Shown here in pieces: positions 7,723 to 15,072 of a DNA stretch of 27,892 bases. Source of the stretch: HGM13233 sp964478515 (GTDB taxonomy: Bacteria; Bacillota; Clostridia; Oscillospirales; Ruminococcaceae). The DNA is taken from positions 1 through 27,892 of the forward strand of contig CAYZIL010000027.1 of NCBI GenBank assembly GCA_964478515.1, read 5' to 3'. Both the position numbers and the translations under genes were made by a program. The notes beneath the pieces were generated by a model. That model ran no database searches, was not told the origin of the DNA, and saw only the letters and a list, made by a program, of their open reading frames with translations. Every line of letters begins with the position of its first letter. Positions within the stretch are counted from its first letter, which is position 1.

Positions 7723-7751
7723 ATAATAGCAAAGCCGGCCGCCGCGCGCAA
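7723..7751 (-). promoter_or_regulatory. Promoter of the second sugar-binding protein gene
   Basis: On the minus strand: TTGCGC (7751-7746), 17 bases, TATTAT (7728-7723). It is divergent from the polymerase promoter. Confidence 0.5.
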
Positions 7752-7783
7752 TGAGTAATCTGCGCCGGGAAAAATTTCTTTGC

Positions 7784-7812
7784 TTTACACAAAACAATTG
7801 TTTTGCTATAAT
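7784..7812 (+). promoter_or_regulatory. Promoter of the Y-family polymerase gene
   Basis: TTTACA (7784-7789), 17-base spacer, perfect TATAAT (7807-7812). The predicted start is about 7819. Two palindromes overlap the promoter and the start (see next entry). Confidence 0.85.
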
Positions 7813-7833
7813 TAATTCAGAACAATTGTTTTT
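7791..7833 (+). promoter_or_regulatory. Two LexA (SOS box)-like operators
   Basis: The palindrome AACAATTGTT occurs twice: inside the -35/-10 spacer (core 7793-7802, extended AAAACAATTGTTTT) and just after the transcript start (core 7821-7830, extended GAACAATTGTTT). Centres are 28 bases apart. The second copy fits the Gram-positive LexA pattern GAAC-N4-GTTY. Both are placed to block transcription of a DNA-damage polymerase. A MarR-type regulator could also recognise such a palindrome. Confidence 0.55.
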
Positions 7834-7847
7834 TATCGGAGGCCGTC

Positions 7848-9119
7848 ATGGATACCGACAGGACCGTGCTCCACTGCGATTTGAATAATTTTTTTGCGTC
7901 GGCCGAGCTTTTGTTCCGCCCTGAACTGCGCGGCTTTCCGGTTGCAGTCTGCGGCGACCCGAAAAAGCGGCACGGCATTGTGCTGGCAAAAAATATGCTG
8001 GCCAAAGAGTGCGGCGTCACTACCGGCGAGGCGGTTTGGCAAGCGCGGCAAAAATGTCCCGGGCTTGTAACTATACCGCCGCACGGTTCCTATTACCTCA
8101 CCTATTCCCATATTGTCCAACAGATATACACCCGCTACACCGACCGCGTCGAGCCTTTCGGCATAGACGAGTGCTGGCTGGACGTAACCGGCAGCCGGCG
8201 TCTTTTCGGCGACGGAATGACGATAGCCGACTCCATTCGCGAAACCGTCAAGCGCGAGACCGGCCTGAGCATATCCGTCGGCGTCTCGTTCAACAAGCTG
8301 TTCGCAAAATTGGGCAGCGACATGAAAAAGCCCGACGCCGTCACCGCAATAGACCGCGACCACTTTCGCGAGCTGATATTTCCCTTGCCGGTCGACGCGC
8401 TGATGGGCGCGGGGCGGCACACGGCGGCAGAGCTGTCAGCGCTGGGCATCCACACTATCGGCCAGTTGGCGGCCTTTCCCGAGCCGGCACTGCGCAGCAG
8501 ACTCGGCAAGTGCGGTACCCAGCTGTGGCGTGGCGCCAACGGTCTTGATACCTCGCCGGTGGAGCTTTTCGGCACCCGCGCGCAAATTAAAAGCATTGGC
8601 TGCGGCATAACCTGCGAGCGCGACCTGCTCAGCACCGACGAGTGCTGGCCGGTGCTGCTGTCGCTGTGCGAGGAAATATCGCGCCGGCTGCAAAAGCACC
8701 GTTTTTATGCCGGCGGCCTTTGTCTTGAGCTGCGCGACAATCTTTTCGGCAACATCAGCCGCCAACAGCGGCTGTCCTTCCCCGAGGACGGCGCTCTGCC
8801 TTTGGCGCGCAGCGCGCTGCAAATACTTGCCGACAATTGGGATTTTTCCTTGCCGCTACGGGCAATATCGCTGCGCACTTTCGCTCTTTGTGACGCGACG
8901 CGCCCCGACCAGCGCAGCCTTTTTGTCGATTACGCGGCGCTGGAACGACAGCGCTCGCTGCAGCACAGCGTTTACGGCGTTCGTGACCGTTACGGACAGC
9001 AGTCGCTGGTGCGCGCGGCGCTGCTGTGCGAGAGTAAAATGCCGACGCCCTGCCGGCGGCGCAGTACCGGACGCAGCGCCGCCGACCGTCCTTTTTGCGC
9101 TTTGCGGGAAATAATTTGA
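7848..9119 (+). CDS. Y-family DNA polymerase (DinB/UmuC-like, Pol IV type)
   Basis: A 423-residue translesion polymerase. Catalytic acidic residues are visible: Asp11 in HCDLNNFFASAE and Asp107-Glu108 in PFGIDECWLDVTG. The palm/fingers part includes SISVGVSFNKLFAKLGSDMKKPD, and the helix-hairpin-helix thumb follows (LPVDALMGAGRHTAAELSALGI). The little-finger domain lies at about residues 240-350. The C-terminal 70 residues are Arg-rich and less conserved. The start has GGAGG (7838-7842) 5 bases upstream. The gene is monocistronic from a strong promoter overlapped by LexA-like palindromes, consistent with SOS induction. Whether it is DinB or a UmuC-type paralogue cannot be settled without a tree. 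Confidence 0.92.
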   Translation: MDTDRTVLHCDLNNFFASAELLFRPELRGFPVAVCGDPKKRHGIVLAKNMLAKECGVTTGEAVWQARQKCPGLVTIPPHGSYYLTYSHIVQQIYTRYTDRVEPFGIDECWLDVTGSRRLFGDGMTIADSIRETVKRETGLSISVGVSFNKLFAKLGSDMKKPDAVTAIDRDHFRELIFPLPVDALMGAGRHTAAELSALGIHTIGQLAAFPEPALRSRLGKCGTQLWRGANGLDTSPVELFGTRAQIKSIGCGITCERDLLSTDECWPVLLSLCEEISRRLQKHRFYAGGLCLELRDNLFGNISRQQRLSFPEDGALPLARSALQILADNWDFSLPLRAISLRTFALCDATRPDQRSLFVDYAALERQRSLQHSVYGVRDRYGQQSLVRAALLCESKMPTPCRRRSTGRSAADRPFCALREII

Positions 9120-9133
9120 ACTTCACGGCCGAT

Positions 9134-9163
9134 TTGACAGCAATGGTATACTGATTCTATAGT
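9134..9163 (+). promoter_or_regulatory. Promoter of the MATE transporter gene
   Basis: Perfect TTGACA (9134-9139), 18 bases, TATAGT (9158-9163). Confidence 0.7.
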
Positions 9164-9199
9164 ATTGTATTTAATATGTTAAGGAGTTTACGTTCTCTA

Positions 9200-10561
9200 A
9201 TGCCTTCACTGATTCGCGAGCGAAGTTTTTACAAGCACATGGCGGCGCTGGTACTGCCGGTTGCTTTGCAGAATATGATTACCACCAGCATGGGGATAAT
9301 TGACACCATAATGCTCGGCTCGCTCGGCGACGCGACGCTTTCGGGCGCCTCTTTGGGCAACCAGGCCTCCTTTATGCTCATGGTCATCTGCTTCGGCTTT
9401 ACCACCGGCGGCGTGGTGCTTATGTCGCAGTACCGCGGCCGCGGCAACAAAGAGGTTCTCGGCCGGATTATGGCGCTCTCTCTGCGCACAGTGGCAATGT
9501 TGTCCGTAATATTCACTGTCGTGTGCGCGCTGTTCCCGACGTGGTTGCTGAGTCTTTTGACCAACGAGCCCGAGGTTATTTCCCAGGGTTCAAAATACTT
9601 AGGTACCGTGTGTTTTTCTTACCTGCCGGCCAACCTGGTCAGTTCATACCTAATCTCAATGCGTGCGCACGAAAAAGCCGGCATGACAACCATAATTTAC
9701 AGCATTTCGGTAGGTATAAATATCTTTTTCAACTACTGCCTTATCTACGGCAAACTCGGCTTCCCGCAAATGGGCATAACCGGCGCGGCGCTCGGCACGG
9801 TAATTGCCCGCTGCTGCGAGCTGGTAATGTGTCTTATATACATCAAATTTTTCGACAAGGTCTCCGGCTTCCGCTTTAAGACGCTGTTCCGCCACGAGAC
9901 CACTCTTATGTCCGACTACTTCCGCCACGCTATTCCCATAACCGGCAGCGAGCTTGTCTGGTGTCTCGGCTCGGTCGTGACTGCGGCGATAATCGGCCAT
10001 ATCGGCAGCGTTTTTGTCGCCGCGAACAGCATTGTCTCAATGGTGAATGAGCTGGGCATGGTGATGCTGTTCGGCATTTCCAGCGCAACTTCCGTCAATA
10101 TCGGCGCCGCCGTCGGCCGCGGCGACATAAAATACGCCAAACAAATAGGCGCGACTATGATGGCCATAGGCACCGCGGTCGGCATTGTTGCCGGCGCCCT
10201 GGTGCTGCTGCTGCGCGAGCCGATAATCTCCCTTTACGATATCAGCGACGCCGCAAAAGACGCCGCCCGGTCTATCATGTACGTAACTGCCGGAAACCTG
10301 ATGCTGGTGGGCTTTGAAAACACCTGCGGCATGGGCGTGCTGCGCGGCGGCGGAGACAACAAATTTGTGTTTTTGTGCGATATTCTGGCAATGTGGTGCG
10401 TATGCGTGCCGCTCGGCTATCTTTCCGGACTGGTCTGGAAGCTGCCGGTCATATTCGTCTACCTTTTAATGCGCTGCGAGACGCTCACGCGCATGGCGCT
10501 GTATATTGCCCGGCTCTGCAGCGGCAAATACTTTCGCAATCTCACCCGCGAAAATATATAG
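9200..10561 (+). CDS. MATE family efflux transporter
   Basis: A 453-residue membrane protein with about 12 hydrophobic segments in two six-helix halves. It starts MPSLIRERSFYKHMAALVLPVALQNM. Family features are IIDTIMLGSLGD, LSGASLGNQ, GGVVLMSQYRGRG and, in the second half, VAANSIVSMVNELGMVMLFGISSATSVNIGAAVGRGD (split here by its helix ends). Such proteins export cationic drugs or metabolites using Na+ or H+ gradients; the substrate is unknown. The start at 9200 is preferred because AAGGAG at 9181-9186 lies upstream of it and after the alternative ATG at 9176, although the 13-base spacing is long. The gene has its own promoter and ends in a clear terminator. Confidence 0.9.
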   Translation: MPSLIRERSFYKHMAALVLPVALQNMITTSMGIIDTIMLGSLGDATLSGASLGNQASFMLMVICFGFTTGGVVLMSQYRGRGNKEVLGRIMALSLRTVAMLSVIFTVVCALFPTWLLSLLTNEPEVISQGSKYLGTVCFSYLPANLVSSYLISMRAHEKAGMTTIIYSISVGINIFFNYCLIYGKLGFPQMGITGAALGTVIARCCELVMCLIYIKFFDKVSGFRFKTLFRHETTLMSDYFRHAIPITGSELVWCLGSVVTAAIIGHIGSVFVAANSIVSMVNELGMVMLFGISSATSVNIGAAVGRGDIKYAKQIGATMMAIGTAVGIVAGALVLLLREPIISLYDISDAAKDAARSIMYVTAGNLMLVGFENTCGMGVLRGGGDNKFVFLCDILAMWCVCVPLGYLSGLVWKLPVIFVYLLMRCETLTRMALYIARLCSGKYFRNLTRENI

Positions 10562-10566
10562 CACTC

Positions 10567-10595
10567 AAAAGGCGCGGCGCTTGCCGCGCTTTTTT
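10567..10595 (+). terminator. Terminator of the MATE transporter gene
   Basis: GCGCGGC (10572-10578), GCTT loop, GCCGCGC (10583-10589), then six T residues. It begins within 15 bases of the stop codon. Confidence 0.9.
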
Positions 10596-10620
10596 CGCCG
10601 CACGCGGCGGCGCTTTTACA

Positions 10621-10649
10621 ATGACACTCCCGGCCGTTTGTGTTATAAT
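10621..10649 (+). promoter_or_regulatory. Promoter of the GtrA-like gene
   Basis: ATGACA (10621-10626), 17 bases, perfect TATAAT (10644-10649). Confidence 0.6.
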
Positions 10650-10699
10650 CGGCGTTACGACACACGCGGCGCTGGTTTTCGCTGCAAAAGGAAATCGCA

Positions 10700-11152
10700 A
10701 TGCTCAAAAAATTGGCAGACAAGACGTTTATCAAATTTCTCGCCGTCGGCGTGCTCAACACGCTGTTCGGCGCGGCTGTTATGTTCGTCGCTTACAATTT
10801 ATTCGGCCTGAGCTACTGGCTGTCCAGCGCTGCCAACTATATTCTCGGCAGCACGCTCAGCTTTTTTTTGAACAAACACTTTACTTTCCGTCATGAAGGT
10901 CGAAGCATTTCCGTAGTATTAAAATACATTCTCAATATTCTGGTCTGCTATCTTGTCGCCCACGGAATTGCCAAGCCGCTGGCGGCAAGAATACTCGCCG
11001 GCAGCGCGCAAAATGTGCAGGAAAACACCGCGATGCTGGCCGGAATGGTAATTTTCACCCTGATGAATTATTTCGGGCAGCGCTATTTTGCCTTTCGCGG
11101 CCCCGCGCGCGGCGACAACGGCGACGCCGACTCGCCTGCAAGCAGGCCTTAA
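10700..11152 (+). CDS. GtrA family membrane protein
   Basis: A 150-residue protein with four hydrophobic segments. It has the GtrA pattern: FIKFLAVGVLNTLFGAAVMF at the start, YILGSTLSFFLNKHFTF in the middle and NYFGQRYFAF at the end. Members are thought to move polyprenol-linked sugars across the membrane or to support cell-wall polysaccharide glycosylation. No glycosyltransferase partner is adjacent. The start is supported by AAAGGA 8 bases before the ATG. The last 17 residues are hydrophilic and low-complexity. The following 168 bases carry no gene, only the sigma-factor promoter. Confidence 0.88.
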   Translation: MLKKLADKTFIKFLAVGVLNTLFGAAVMFVAYNLFGLSYWLSSAANYILGSTLSFFLNKHFTFRHEGRSISVVLKYILNILVCYLVAHGIAKPLAARILAGSAQNVQENTAMLAGMVIFTLMNYFGQRYFAFRGPARGDNGDADSPASRP

Positions 11153-11252
11153 GGCTCTGTCTGCTTTGGCCTCAAACCATATTGCCGCCCGTCGCCAATG
11201 CGCTGAAATACATTACAAAAGGTTACAATTGCACAATTTTCACAAAATCAGT

Positions 11253-11282
11253 TTGACATTACGATTCTATTGTGTATATAAT
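11253..11282 (+). promoter_or_regulatory. Promoter of the sigma-factor gene
   Basis: Perfect TTGACA (11253-11258), 18 bases, perfect TATAAT (11277-11282), set in an AT-rich stretch. A TATATA at 11275-11280 with 16-base spacing is an alternative -10. Confidence 0.8.
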
Positions 11283-11320
11283 ATAAAAACAAAGTAGGCA
11301 CACTATTTTTGGAACAGTAA

Positions 11321-11857
11321 ATGTCTAAAGAGCAACTCCAACCGTCACAGACGAACGCTATCCTCGCACAACTTATGGGTACATACCTTCCGCTTATTCA
11401 ACGAAAAGCGGTACAATCAAAAGGCTGTGGGCTCGAGTACGATGACATCGTTCAGGAGGGGCTCATCGGCCTGTTTAATGCTGTAAAGAACTATAATCCG
11501 GCGCAATGTTCCTCTTTTTCCGCGTTCGCGCAAAGCTGCATAAACAACAGTGTCACCTCGGCGCTGCGCGCCGCGCGCCGCCGCAAACACGTGCCGCTCA
11601 ACGACTTTACCGCGCTCGACACGCTCGACGACAGCCGCCTTCCCGCCTCGCCTTCGGCAGAGGAAATTGCTATCGCCCGCGAACAGTGCGCATTGCTGGA
11701 AACCAATATAGAAAAAAATCTTTCCGATTTCGAGCGCGCAGTTCTGCGTTTGAACCTGCGCGGTTACAACAACCGCAGCGCCGCCGCAGAACTCGGCGCC
11801 AGCGTCAAATCGGTCGAAAACGCCCTTACCCGCGCGCGGCGAAAACTGCGCCGGTAA
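11321..11857 (+). CDS. Sigma-70 family RNA polymerase sigma factor, SigH-like
   Basis: A 178-residue alternative sigma factor. Region 2 is clear: LEYDDIVQEGLIGLFNAVKN (about residues 38-57), then SFSAFAQSCINNSVTSALR and ARRRKHVPLN, which closely recall the -10 recognition part of sporulation sigma-H (Spo0H). Region 4 is the C-terminal helix-turn-helix, NRSAAAELGASVKSVENALTRARRKLRR (from about residue 150), for the -35 element. It is shorter than typical SigH (about 210-220 residues), mostly in the linker. The ribosome site is weak (GGAACAG before the ATG). It has a near-consensus sigma-A promoter. Its regulon is not visible. Symbol withheld because small sigma paralogues are common in Clostridia. 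Confidence 0.88.
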   Translation: MSKEQLQPSQTNAILAQLMGTYLPLIQRKAVQSKGCGLEYDDIVQEGLIGLFNAVKNYNPAQCSSFSAFAQSCINNSVTSALRAARRRKHVPLNDFTALDTLDDSRLPASPSAEEIAIAREQCALLETNIEKNLSDFERAVLRLNLRGYNNRSAAAELGASVKSVENALTRARRKLRR

Positions 11858-11864
11858 AATATAT

Positions 11865-11933
11865 GCCGCCAATAGCTCAATGGCAGAGCGTTGGTTTTCC
11901 AAAGGCAGAGGTTCGATTCCTCAAGTTGCGGCA
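11865..11933 (+). pseudogene. Degenerate tRNA-Gly(TCC)-like sequence
   Basis: It has a D-arm (GCTC-AATGGCA-GAGC, 11875-11889), an anticodon-loop-like TTTTCCAAA with TCC at 11898-11900, a T-arm-like GAGG-TTCGATT-CCTC (11908-11922) and complementary ends GCCGC...GCGGC. The cloverleaf is broken. The 5' acceptor strand has an extra base, the 3' half of the anticodon stem is missing, and three extra bases separate the T-stem from the acceptor. At 69 bases it is short. It starts 8 bases after the sigma-factor stop and is followed by eight T residues. It could be a decayed tRNA, an assembly error in a real tRNA-Gly, or a tRNA-mimicking 3' end. Confidence 0.5.
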
Positions 11934-11964
11934 ATTTTTTTTACACCCCTAAGAGGAGAAAAAC

Positions 11965-12252
11965 ATGTACGAAGACAAGACCCTGGTATGCAAAGACTGC
12001 GGCAATCAATTTGTGTTCACCGCCGGTGAGCAGGAATTCTATGCGGAGCGCGGCTTCGAAAACGAGCCCCAGCGCTGCAAAGAGTGCCGCGACGCCCGCA
12101 AAAACGCCACCCGTTCGCAGCGTCAAATGTACACTGCAACTTGTGCCGCCTGCGGCAAAGAGGCAAAGGTTCCCTTCCAGCCCCGCGAAGACCGTCCGGT
12201 CTATTGCAGCGACTGCTTTGCCAAAATGAAAGAGGAAGGCTCTGCTCGCTAA
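11965..12252 (+). CDS. Small zinc-ribbon protein
   Basis: A 95-residue soluble protein with four CxxC pairs: CKDC (9-12), CKEC (38-41), CAAC (60-63) and CSDC near residue 80. They fit two zinc-ribbon knuckle pairs. It resembles the short 'zinc-ribbon domain containing' proteins common in Firmicutes (YTATCAACGKEAKVPFQP is a typical second ribbon). The function is unknown; members may bind nucleic acid or proteins. The start is set by AGAGGAG (11952-11958), 6 bases before the ATG. No separate promoter is obvious, so it may be read through from the sigma gene past the tRNA-like sequence. A strong terminator follows. Confidence 0.85.
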   Translation: MYEDKTLVCKDCGNQFVFTAGEQEFYAERGFENEPQRCKECRDARKNATRSQRQMYTATCAACGKEAKVPFQPREDRPVYCSDCFAKMKEEGSAR

Positions 12253-12275
12253 TCACGCTGCCAACTGAATTCAAG

Positions 12276-12305
12276 CGCCTTGCATTTTTGCAGGGCGTTT
12301 TTTTT
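12276..12305 (+). terminator. Terminator of the zinc-ribbon gene
   Basis: CGCCTTGCA - TTTT - TGCAGGGCG (one G-T pair), followed by eight T residues. Confidence 0.9.
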
Positions 12306-12321
12306 GCCCTGCGCCGCCGGG

Positions 12322-12350
12322 TTGATAAAAGCCCGCAAGTGATATATAAT
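12322..12350 (+). promoter_or_regulatory. Promoter of the DUF1858 gene
   Basis: TTGATA (12322-12327), 17 bases, perfect TATAAT (12345-12350). The predicted start is about 28 bases before the ATG. Confidence 0.8.
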
Positions 12351-12385
12351 ACATTTGCACAAATTAAAAAACAAGGAGCCACATA

Positions 12386-12586
12386 ATGATAGTTACCAAA
12401 CAGAGCCTTATCGGCGACGTTCTTGAGCACGACGAGTCGACTGCCGAATTCTTTTTTGCAATCGGTATGCACTGCCTTGGCTGCCCAGCCTCGCGCGGCG
12501 AGAGCATTGAGCAGGCCTGCGCTGTACACGGCACCGACGCCGACGCGCTTGTCAAAGCGCTCAACGAGCATCTCGGCAATAACTAA
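12386..12586 (+). CDS. DUF1858 domain protein (small CxxC protein)
   Basis: A 66-residue protein consisting of a single DUF1858 domain: IGDVLEHDESTAEFFFAIGMHCLGCPAS, with the conserved Cys pair (C31-x-x-C34 region, HCLGC). The fold is the N-terminal helix bundle also found in ScdA/RIC iron-sulfur repair proteins and beside hybrid-cluster proteins, so a redox or iron-sulfur role is plausible but unproven. The start is supported by AAGGAG (12373-12378), 7 bases upstream. The gene has its own promoter and a hairpin right after the stop. Length is normal for stand-alone members. Confidence 0.88.
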   Translation: MIVTKQSLIGDVLEHDESTAEFFFAIGMHCLGCPASRGESIEQACAVHGTDADALVKALNEHLGNN

Positions 12587-12593
12587 AGGAAGT

Positions 12594-12631
12594 TGCCCGG
12601 AGCCGGCGCTGTCGGTTGTCCGGGCATTTTC
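12594..12631 (+). terminator. Hairpin between the DUF1858 and TrmK genes (terminator or attenuator)
   Basis: TGCCCGG (12594-12600) pairs with CCGGGCA (12620-12626), with an inner stem (CCG 12603-12605 with CGG 12613-12615), followed by ATTTTC. It ends 11 bases before the TrmK ATG and covers the place where a ribosome site would be. Confidence 0.6.
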
Positions 12632-12637
12632 ATCTTT

Positions 12638-13336
12638 ATGACAAACATTTCCCTGTCTAAAAGACTGAGCGCTGCCGCCGCCGAGGTTCGCGCCGGTTCC
12701 GTCGTCGCAGACGTCGGCTGCGACCACGGCAAACTCAGCGCGTATCTCATTCTCAGCGGCCGCGCGGCCGCCGCCGTCGCTACCGATATACGCCCCGAGC
12801 CGCTGGCGCGCGCCGCGGCGCTGTTTTCCAGCCTTGGCATTACTCAGCGCGCACAAACGCTGCTGTGCGACGGTCTTGCGGGCGTCGACGTCGCCGCGCT
12901 CAACGACGTCATAATTGCCGGGCTCGGCGGCGAGTGCATTGCCGGCATTATTGAGCGCGCGCCCGCGCTTAAGAATTGCGACAAAAAACTTATACTGGTC
13001 CCTGCCTCGCGCCACGGCGAGCTGCGCCGTTATTTGGCCGCGGCCGGCTTTGGTATTTGCGCGGAAACCGCCGTTTGCGAATGCGCTCACCATTACAGTG
13101 TTATTAGTGCCTTTTACGGCGCCGCGCCGCGCGCGCTCACGGACGTTGAGGCGCTGTGCGGACTTGTTGACCCCGGTACCGCCGACGGCTGCGCCTACAT
13201 AAAAGCACAGTGCGCGCGCGAGCGCCGAGCGCTGGCCGGCTACGCCGGCGGCGCCGCGCCGGACCCAAACGAGCTGTGCCGCCGCCGCAATCTAATTGCC
13301 GCGCTGACAGCGAAGACGGAGGAAAAATCTTTATGA
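12638..13336 (+). CDS. trmK: tRNA (adenine(22)-N1)-methyltransferase, TrmK family
   Basis: A 232-residue class I SAM methyltransferase that methylates A22 in the D-loop of tRNAs. The SAM motif VADVGCDHGKLSAYL begins near residue 23, ATDIRPEPL (48-56) holds the acidic residue that binds the ribose, and DVIIAGLGGEC (90-100) is the TrmK catalytic-pocket signature. The C-terminal part is helical, as in the family. The start at MTNISLSKRL fits the family N-terminus, but no Shine-Dalgarno sequence is present; a hairpin lies there instead. The upstream in-frame TTG at 12593 has AGGA too close. Its stop overlaps the Nif3 start (ATGA), the usual trmK-nif3 pairing in Firmicutes. Confidence 0.9.
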   Translation: MTNISLSKRLSAAAAEVRAGSVVADVGCDHGKLSAYLILSGRAAAAVATDIRPEPLARAAALFSSLGITQRAQTLLCDGLAGVDVAALNDVIIAGLGGECIAGIIERAPALKNCDKKLILVPASRHGELRRYLAAAGFGICAETAVCECAHHYSVISAFYGAAPRALTDVEALCGLVDPGTADGCAYIKAQCARERRALAGYAGGAAPDPNELCRRRNLIAALTAKTEEKSL

Positions 13337-14085
13337 TAACACTAAAAGAACTTGTAGCGGCAATAGACAGCTTTGCCGCGCTTGCCAGTCAATACGAGTG
13401 GGACAACTGCGGCGCCATTGTCGACTGCGGCGCACCGTTCGAGCGCGTGCTCGTGGCATTGGACGCCAGCGCCGCCACAATATACGAGGCACAGCGGCGC
13501 GGCTGCGGCGCTTTGCTGACCCACCACCCGGTCATGTTCCACCCGCAAAAGCAGTTGAGTATCGCGGAGCCCGCGGCGCTGGCCATGCGGCTCGGAGTCA
13601 GCGTTGCCGCTGCGCATACCTGTTGGGACGCAGCTCCCGGCGGCGTAAACGATGTTCTCGCTTGCACACTCGACATTGACAACGTCACTGTCTTGGCAGA
13701 CAACATGACCCGTCTCGGACTGCTGCGCGAACCGATGAGCTGCCGGGGACTGGCCAGTTTTGTCAAACAGCGGCTCGACGCGCCCTGGGTCCACTACACC
13801 GACACCGGTCGGCAGATTAAGCGCGTCGCCGTACTCGGCGGCGCCGGCGGCAGCGCCATTTCCGCCGCGGCCGCGGCGGGTGCGGACGCGCTGGTCGTCG
13901 GCGAATGCGCCCACCACGAAATGCTGCTCGCCGAATCACTCGGTCTTTGCTGCGTTGCCGCCGGTCACTTCGCGAGCGAAAACATCGCCGTGCCGGCCCT
14001 TGCCGAAAAGCTCAGCGCCGCTCTCGGCGGAAAAGCCGAGGTTCTAATCAGCGAATGCGGCCACGAGCCTGTCAGCGTTTTGTAA
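13333..14085 (+). CDS. Nif3-like dinuclear metal centre protein
   Basis: A 250-residue member of the Nif3/YbgI/YqfO family, which forms ring-shaped hexamers with a two-metal site. The start MITLKELVAAID overlaps the TrmK stop (ATGA) and is preceded by GGAGG. Metal-site motifs are WDNCG (23-27), LLTHHPVMF (61-69) with the His pair, and GECAHHE followed by GHFASEN near the C-terminus. It lacks the inserted PII-like domain of longer Bacillus homologues (about 370 residues). The reaction is not established; GTP cyclohydrolase I type 2 annotations are doubtful. The conserved neighbourhood with trmK suggests a link to tRNA or nucleotide metabolism. Confidence 0.9.
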   Translation: MITLKELVAAIDSFAALASQYEWDNCGAIVDCGAPFERVLVALDASAATIYEAQRRGCGALLTHHPVMFHPQKQLSIAEPAALAMRLGVSVAAAHTCWDAAPGGVNDVLACTLDIDNVTVLADNMTRLGLLREPMSCRGLASFVKQRLDAPWVHYTDTGRQIKRVAVLGGAGGSAISAAAAAGADALVVGECAHHEMLLAESLGLCCVAAGHFASENIAVPALAEKLSAALGGKAEVLISECGHEPVSVL

Positions 14086-14126
14086 ATGTATTTTCTGCCG
14101 CGGCTGACGCCGCAAGAGGTGAAATA

Positions 14127-14930
14127 GTGTTCAACTGTGAAAACCATACGCTGAGCATTGACGGCAGCGATATGGACTATGTTTCTTTCGGCCGCGGCAA
14201 AAGGCCGCTGATAATGCTGCCCGGGTTGAGTGACGCGCTGAAAACCGTAAAGGGGTCGGCAATATTGCTGGCGCTGCTTTACCGCAAATTTGCCGGGGTT
14301 TTTCGCGTCTTTGTCTTCAGCCGAAAAAACCGGTTGGCGGCGAACTGCACTATTCGCGACATGGCCGCGGACCAGGCGCGGGCTTGCGAGCTGCTCGGCT
14401 TGAGCAGCGCTTGTGTTGTGGGCGTCTCGCAAGGCGGCATGATAGCGCTGCACCTGGCCGCAGAGCACCCGCAGTTAGTGAAAAAACTTGTGCTTGCCAA
14501 CACTGCCGCTTGCGCTAACGACACTGTTACGCAGGTTGTCGGCAACTGGCTGCAACTGGCGAAGGCGGGCAATTTTTCCGCTCTGTTTGCCGATACCACC
14601 GAGAAAACCTATTCCGAGAAAAAGCTGAGACTTTATCGGCCGTTTTATCCCCTGCTTTGCGCCGCGAATAGTCCCAAAGACATGCAGCGATTTATTATTG
14701 AGGCCTCCTGCTGCCTTACATTCGACGCAAATGCACTGCTAAAAGATATAAAGTGCCCCACGCTGGTCATCGGCGGCGAACAAGACAAAATTGTCGGCGC
14801 CGACGCCGCCCGGCAGCTTGCCGCCGGTATAACCGGCAGCAAACTTATTGTCTACCCCGAGCTGGGACACGGCGCGTTTGAAGAGGCCGCCGATTTTAAT
14901 GCGCGGGTGCTGGAATTCTGCACCGACTGA
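14127..14930 (+). CDS. Alpha/beta hydrolase fold protein
   Basis: A 267-residue hydrolase. The catalytic triad is visible: Ser101 in GVSQGGM, Asp220 in GGEQDKIV and His248 in PELGHGAF. The oxyanion-loop motif is LIMLPGLSDA (28-37), and the strand before the nucleophile is ACVVGVS. The start chosen is GTG at 14127 with AAGAGGTG 5 bases upstream; the frame runs open much further left, but only as overlap with Nif3. It lies 41 bases after Nif3 and is probably the last gene of the trmK-nif3 transcript, ending in a strong terminator. The substrate is unknown; the cap region (about residues 130-205) resembles esterase or carboxylesterase members. Confidence 0.88.
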   Translation: MFNCENHTLSIDGSDMDYVSFGRGKRPLIMLPGLSDALKTVKGSAILLALLYRKFAGVFRVFVFSRKNRLAANCTIRDMAADQARACELLGLSSACVVGVSQGGMIALHLAAEHPQLVKKLVLANTAACANDTVTQVVGNWLQLAKAGNFSALFADTTEKTYSEKKLRLYRPFYPLLCAANSPKDMQRFIIEASCCLTFDANALLKDIKCPTLVIGGEQDKIVGADAARQLAAGITGSKLIVYPELGHGAFEEAADFNARVLEFCTD

Positions 14931-15002
14931 CAATGCCGGACAACGCCCGCGTCGAATAAGACGCACAGCAGCCACAGCCACATACTGCTTGCTAAAAACG
15001 GC

Positions 15003-15044
15003 AAGTCCCCTTTGAAAGATATTCTCTTTCAAAGGGGGCTTTTT
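15003..15044 (+). terminator. Terminator after the hydrolase gene
   Basis: CCCCTTTGAAAGA (15007-15019) pairs with TCTTTCAAAGGGG (15025-15037), extended by AAG/CTT, followed by a T run. It also separates the convergent oxidoreductase gene. Confidence 0.9.
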
Positions 15045-15072
15045 GCAGTAATTAATATAGTTCCGCAGCAGC

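Noticed and set aside
9176..9199. MATE start at the ATG at 9176
   Set aside because: The only ribosome-site sequence (AAGGAG, 9181-9186) lies downstream of it, and the extra eight residues do not resemble the family N-terminus.
11865..11933. Selenocysteine tRNA (because of the 8-base 5' acceptor strand)
   Set aside because: The anticodon is TCC, not TCA, and the long variable arm is missing.
13905..14126. Extension of the hydrolase gene back to 13905
   Set aside because: The extra 74 residues only overlap Nif3 in another frame, are Arg-rich and unlike any hydrolase N-terminus. GTG at 14127 has a good ribosome site.
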